A stretch of 64,000 nucleotides of DNA from Pholiota molesta (lineage: Eukaryota; Basidiomycota; Agaricomycetes; Agaricales; Strophariaceae). Both the position numbers and the translations under genes were made by a program. Under the pieces are notes generated by a model. It was not told the origin of the DNA and made no database searches. It worked only from the letters and a program-made list of their open reading frames with translations. Positions 61,337-64,000 of this stretch are shown piece by piece. Within the stretch, counting starts at the first letter, position 1, and each line of letters starts with the position of its first letter. The DNA is taken from contig JACGCK010000009.1 of the NCBI GenBank assembly GCA_014925825.1, forward strand, positions 620,001 to 684,000, read 5' to 3'.

Positions 61337-64000
61337 TGGCAAACTCCAGGGAACAATCGCAATTCGGTCGGCGACGATCCAATACAGCGCAATCAGTTTC
61401 CGAGCTCCTCCACCTGCATCATTGTCATTGGTGATAACAAAATTTGAATGCATGGGTACACGACGTGAAAGATTCGCATCCGTTATATTCAATCAAACAT
61501 GGTGGCCAGGGTTGCAGAGGAGACTGTTTGAGGGTCTTCAGTAACGATGCGGATAACTCTGAGACGGCATTCTTGTTCATCGTACCGAAGGATGATAATT
61601 GCCCAAAACCACAGCTTCAGGTATGTTCCTATCCTCTTGTGCGTTCGAACTGCTATATGAATTTGTCATAAGATATCTGTTCCCCGCCCAATTGCTGATG
61701 TCTTTGGCTGCGCAACAATGGCGAGTTACACTTACAAAGGTACGCTGACCGCTTCCTATAGACCAGAATCGGTATTATTGAACACTGGCAGGTCGATAAA
61801 GCTAGTTGGTGTGCAGACTACGTCGAATTTATATTCCAAGACCAATATCTAGGCAGAAATGACATGTGGCGCTTGGGCAAATACCTGTCGGGCCAATGTA
61901 TCTATAAAGACCAAGAAGTCTCATTTATCGGGGGATTGTGGCGAAGATTCAGAACATTTATATCAATGGGCAGAAGGTACGGTTTAACATGGCTCAGACG
62001 ATCCCTTATACTGATACACACAAGGTTTCTTCAGCGTTAATGACTTCTTCGACCAAAGCTATCTATAGGTCTTTCTCGGCAAGATCACCATCTTCATTCA
62101 GGTCTGCAGAGAGCTTTGGTCCTTTGCTGGGGACGGAGAGCGATATAACGAAAAGGTCGTGCATTCATTCCTACCTGCGCTGTTCGAAAAATGGCGTGAA
62201 GCAGGGACAAACCACACCGTCACTATCGTCTTATATCCGCGTGTTCTACGACGAATCCGAGATTGATTACGCCGCTGGTCCATTGCGCAGAGACGACAGA
62301 GGAAACTGGTACAAAGACTTCTTCAAGGTTATAACCGATCTGGAAGTCATCTATGAATGGAAGCCTACCCTTGTTAGCTTGAAGAACTCATTCTGGGATT
62401 TCCAACGTGATATCCTCTTGACCCATCATTACCATCGCGCAACCAAGGATTCTGGAATTGCACCACAGGAAGTTCGACTTGTTGGCAAACTCTCGTATGC
62501 TCAGGACGGGCCGATTTGGAGGCTCTTAACCTTGGACTCAACCCTACGGAAACTCATTACATTGATCGTTCTCTCAACTTGACCGGCGCAACCACGATCT
62601 TAATATCTCCCGGGACGGGATACTTTCGTGTTCGAAACAGCTTCTTCGGTTGACAACGACTAGGATGCTTGATCAAGGATTCGTCTTGACCTCATCCTCC
62701 TCACGAAGCAGCCTTTACACCAAAGTCCTATCTTCAGCTTTGAAGGCTTGGATCCTCTAGGAAAATACGACAAAGATGGAAGCAACGACTACAAGGAGGC
62801 GAAGTTTGAGAAGGATAGGAATATTTCGGATCCTCTCATGCTGGACCCTCTGGGGAGGTGACGAGACCGAAGGCGACCAGAGGCAGAAGAAGACATTTTG
62901 GTGGGAACCGTTTTGGATATCACGACTTTTTGGGATAAACAGATGGATCTACCATTCAGACAGACAGGAAAGTTTGTCTGAATCTTGAGATTTTTTTATT
63001 GACATGGTTTGTTTTTAGGTTCTAACTCGAGCAAAAATGCACGAAATACAAATGCTCGGCCTTTTGGAGCATGACGTACTTTCGAGCATTGAGGTTCCAT
63101 ACATGGATAGTCCCAGCACGCCTACTACCGAGCAGACAGCTGAAGATAAGCCTAATGCTCTTGTAACAAAGGCTGAAGCGGACAAGTTCGACCTCGATAC
63201 TTTCGGCCTTACCTTCAATTACGATACCGTCACCATTACCCATCCTGAAAACGGAGCCGCCGCCATACCTTCGCGACCCAATGCAGAGAAGCGTGCCTCT
63301 CATCGCCATTCTGCTGTTGGGAGAATTGACACCATCGAGGAAAGCCCGAAGTTGCATATTCACAAGGAATTGCCCCAGAAGGACCACAAGTCACGGAAAA
63401 ATCTGTGTTACCGAGTCCTCAGCGACCCAGTTCGCCATCCCAATCTTCTATTCATTCTACACGCTCCGAGCAATCTACCTCTTCTAAAACGCCATCACGG
63501 TCCGGAAGTGTGTCTAAAGGGAGCCTTGCCAAGCTAGTGACACCGTCATGGCTTTTCAATCCGTTTAGGAGTCAGCCGAGCGAGCCTCAAACGACCCAAG
63601 TTTCGGCTTCGGCTTCTCCCAGCAAACCTTCTGAAAAATTTCAGAAGTCTCTAGCTCGAGCGGCGACACCTTCGTCCCCAATACGGATGCCACCGCCTTC
63701 TAAACCGACAGTTGCTGCTACTACAGATCAATCTATTCAACCTATGGCGATCAAGAATAAGCCTATGACGCGTTCTAGCCTGAGTCGGACGTTGGAAGAC
63801 GATAATACTCCGATTCCTATAAGATCATCTTTTATTCGTCGCTCGCCCATCAATACTCCACCGCGAGATGAAATCTTGGCTGGCAAACGACGAAGTGGAA
63901 CTAGCACTCTCGCACACTCTTTCCCTTATTCGTCCTCCCCACGAGCTGTGATCAATCCCACACGTCCTCAGGCATCAGTTTCTTATCCTCAGGCCTCTCT
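61337..64000 (+). CDS. IML1: IML1/DEPDC5, SEACIT (GATOR1) subunit, 3' end outside window
   Basis: GAP component of the complex that restrains TORC1 at the vacuole when amino acids are low. Starts 'MANSREQSQFGRRRSNTAQS'. Conserved blocks in order: 'LNAWVHDVKDS', 'VIFNQTWWPG', 'FLFIVPKDDNCPKPQLQ', 'ISVPRPIADVFG', 'DYVEFIFQDQYLGRNDMWRL' and 'VAKIQNIYINGQKV'. Then 'VVHSFLPALFEKWREAGTNH', 'VLYPRVFYDESEID' and 'ITDLEVIYEWKPTLVSLKNS', with 'FWDKQMDLPFRQDRF', 'RAKMHEIQMLGLLEHDVLSS' and 'PSWLFNPFRSQPSEPQTT'. The first 300 bases need at least four single-base corrections, and more occur later. The last part seen is Ser/Pro-rich linker; DEP and C-terminal domains lie beyond 64000. Confidence 0.9.

Overview
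This is a gene-dense stretch of nuclear DNA from a basidiomycete fungus, most likely an Agaricomycete (mushroom-forming). The genes carry many short introns of about 45-110 bases with GT..AG ends. Several families are typical of Agaricomycetes: long F-box/LRR proteins beginning with an 'RRNALAPISRLPPE' type motif, a DUF6593-like protein, a velvet regulator, and a local array of lineage-specific XPA-like proteins. Both strands carry genes, and no operon-like organisation is expected or seen.

Layout. 0.6-9.6 kb: RING E3 ligase (-), argininosuccinate synthase (+), tRNA 2'-phosphotransferase TPT1 (-), SIR2-type sirtuin (-). 10.2-14.6 kb: three tandem copies of an XPA-C-like gene (-), two of them decayed, each with the same GGCGCC plus TATA core promoter. 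16.7-19.5 kb: a chorismate-lyase-like protein (+) and a divergent histone H3 (-) / H4 (+) pair. 19.9-25.2 kb: the ER ubiquitin ligase DOA10/SSM4 (-). 25.9-30.9 kb: a DUF6593-like gene (+), an F-box fragment and an F-box gene (+), a CACTA-type MITE, and ribosomal protein eL30 (-). 32.1-37.9 kb: DNA polymerase delta catalytic subunit (-) and phosphomannomutase (-). 38.3-41.9 kb: VMS1/ANKZF1 (+) and a C2H2 zinc-finger protein (+). 42.4-46.4 kb: two further F-box paralogues (-). 46.9-55.5 kb: BFR2/AATF (+), SNX41/ATG20 (+), a PNK-like P-loop kinase with an RGG tail (+), a mitochondrial TPR protein (-) and TIM23 (+). 56-64 kb: a velvet-family regulator (+), a small CYSTM protein (+), cytochrome c1 (+) and the start of IML1/DEPDC5 (+), which runs off the end.

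Most genes are unrelated housekeeping functions: arginine synthesis, tRNA repair, chromatin, ER-associated degradation, replication, glycosylation, ribosome quality control and biogenesis, autophagy, mitochondrial import and respiration, and TORC1 control. The most unusual parts are the decaying XPA-like array with its shared promoter element, the F-box paralogues with a shared upstream block, the small CACTA-type foldback element, and a probable 7-base microexon in the sirtuin gene.

A strong caveat applies throughout. Many highly conserved genes (histone H3, argininosuccinate synthase, cytochrome c1, phosphomannomutase, VMS1, IML1, DOA10) contain frame breaks of one base, mostly apparent deletions in short base runs. 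This pattern is better explained by consensus errors in the assembly than by pseudogenes. Coordinates of multi-exon genes are given as start-to-stop spans including introns.
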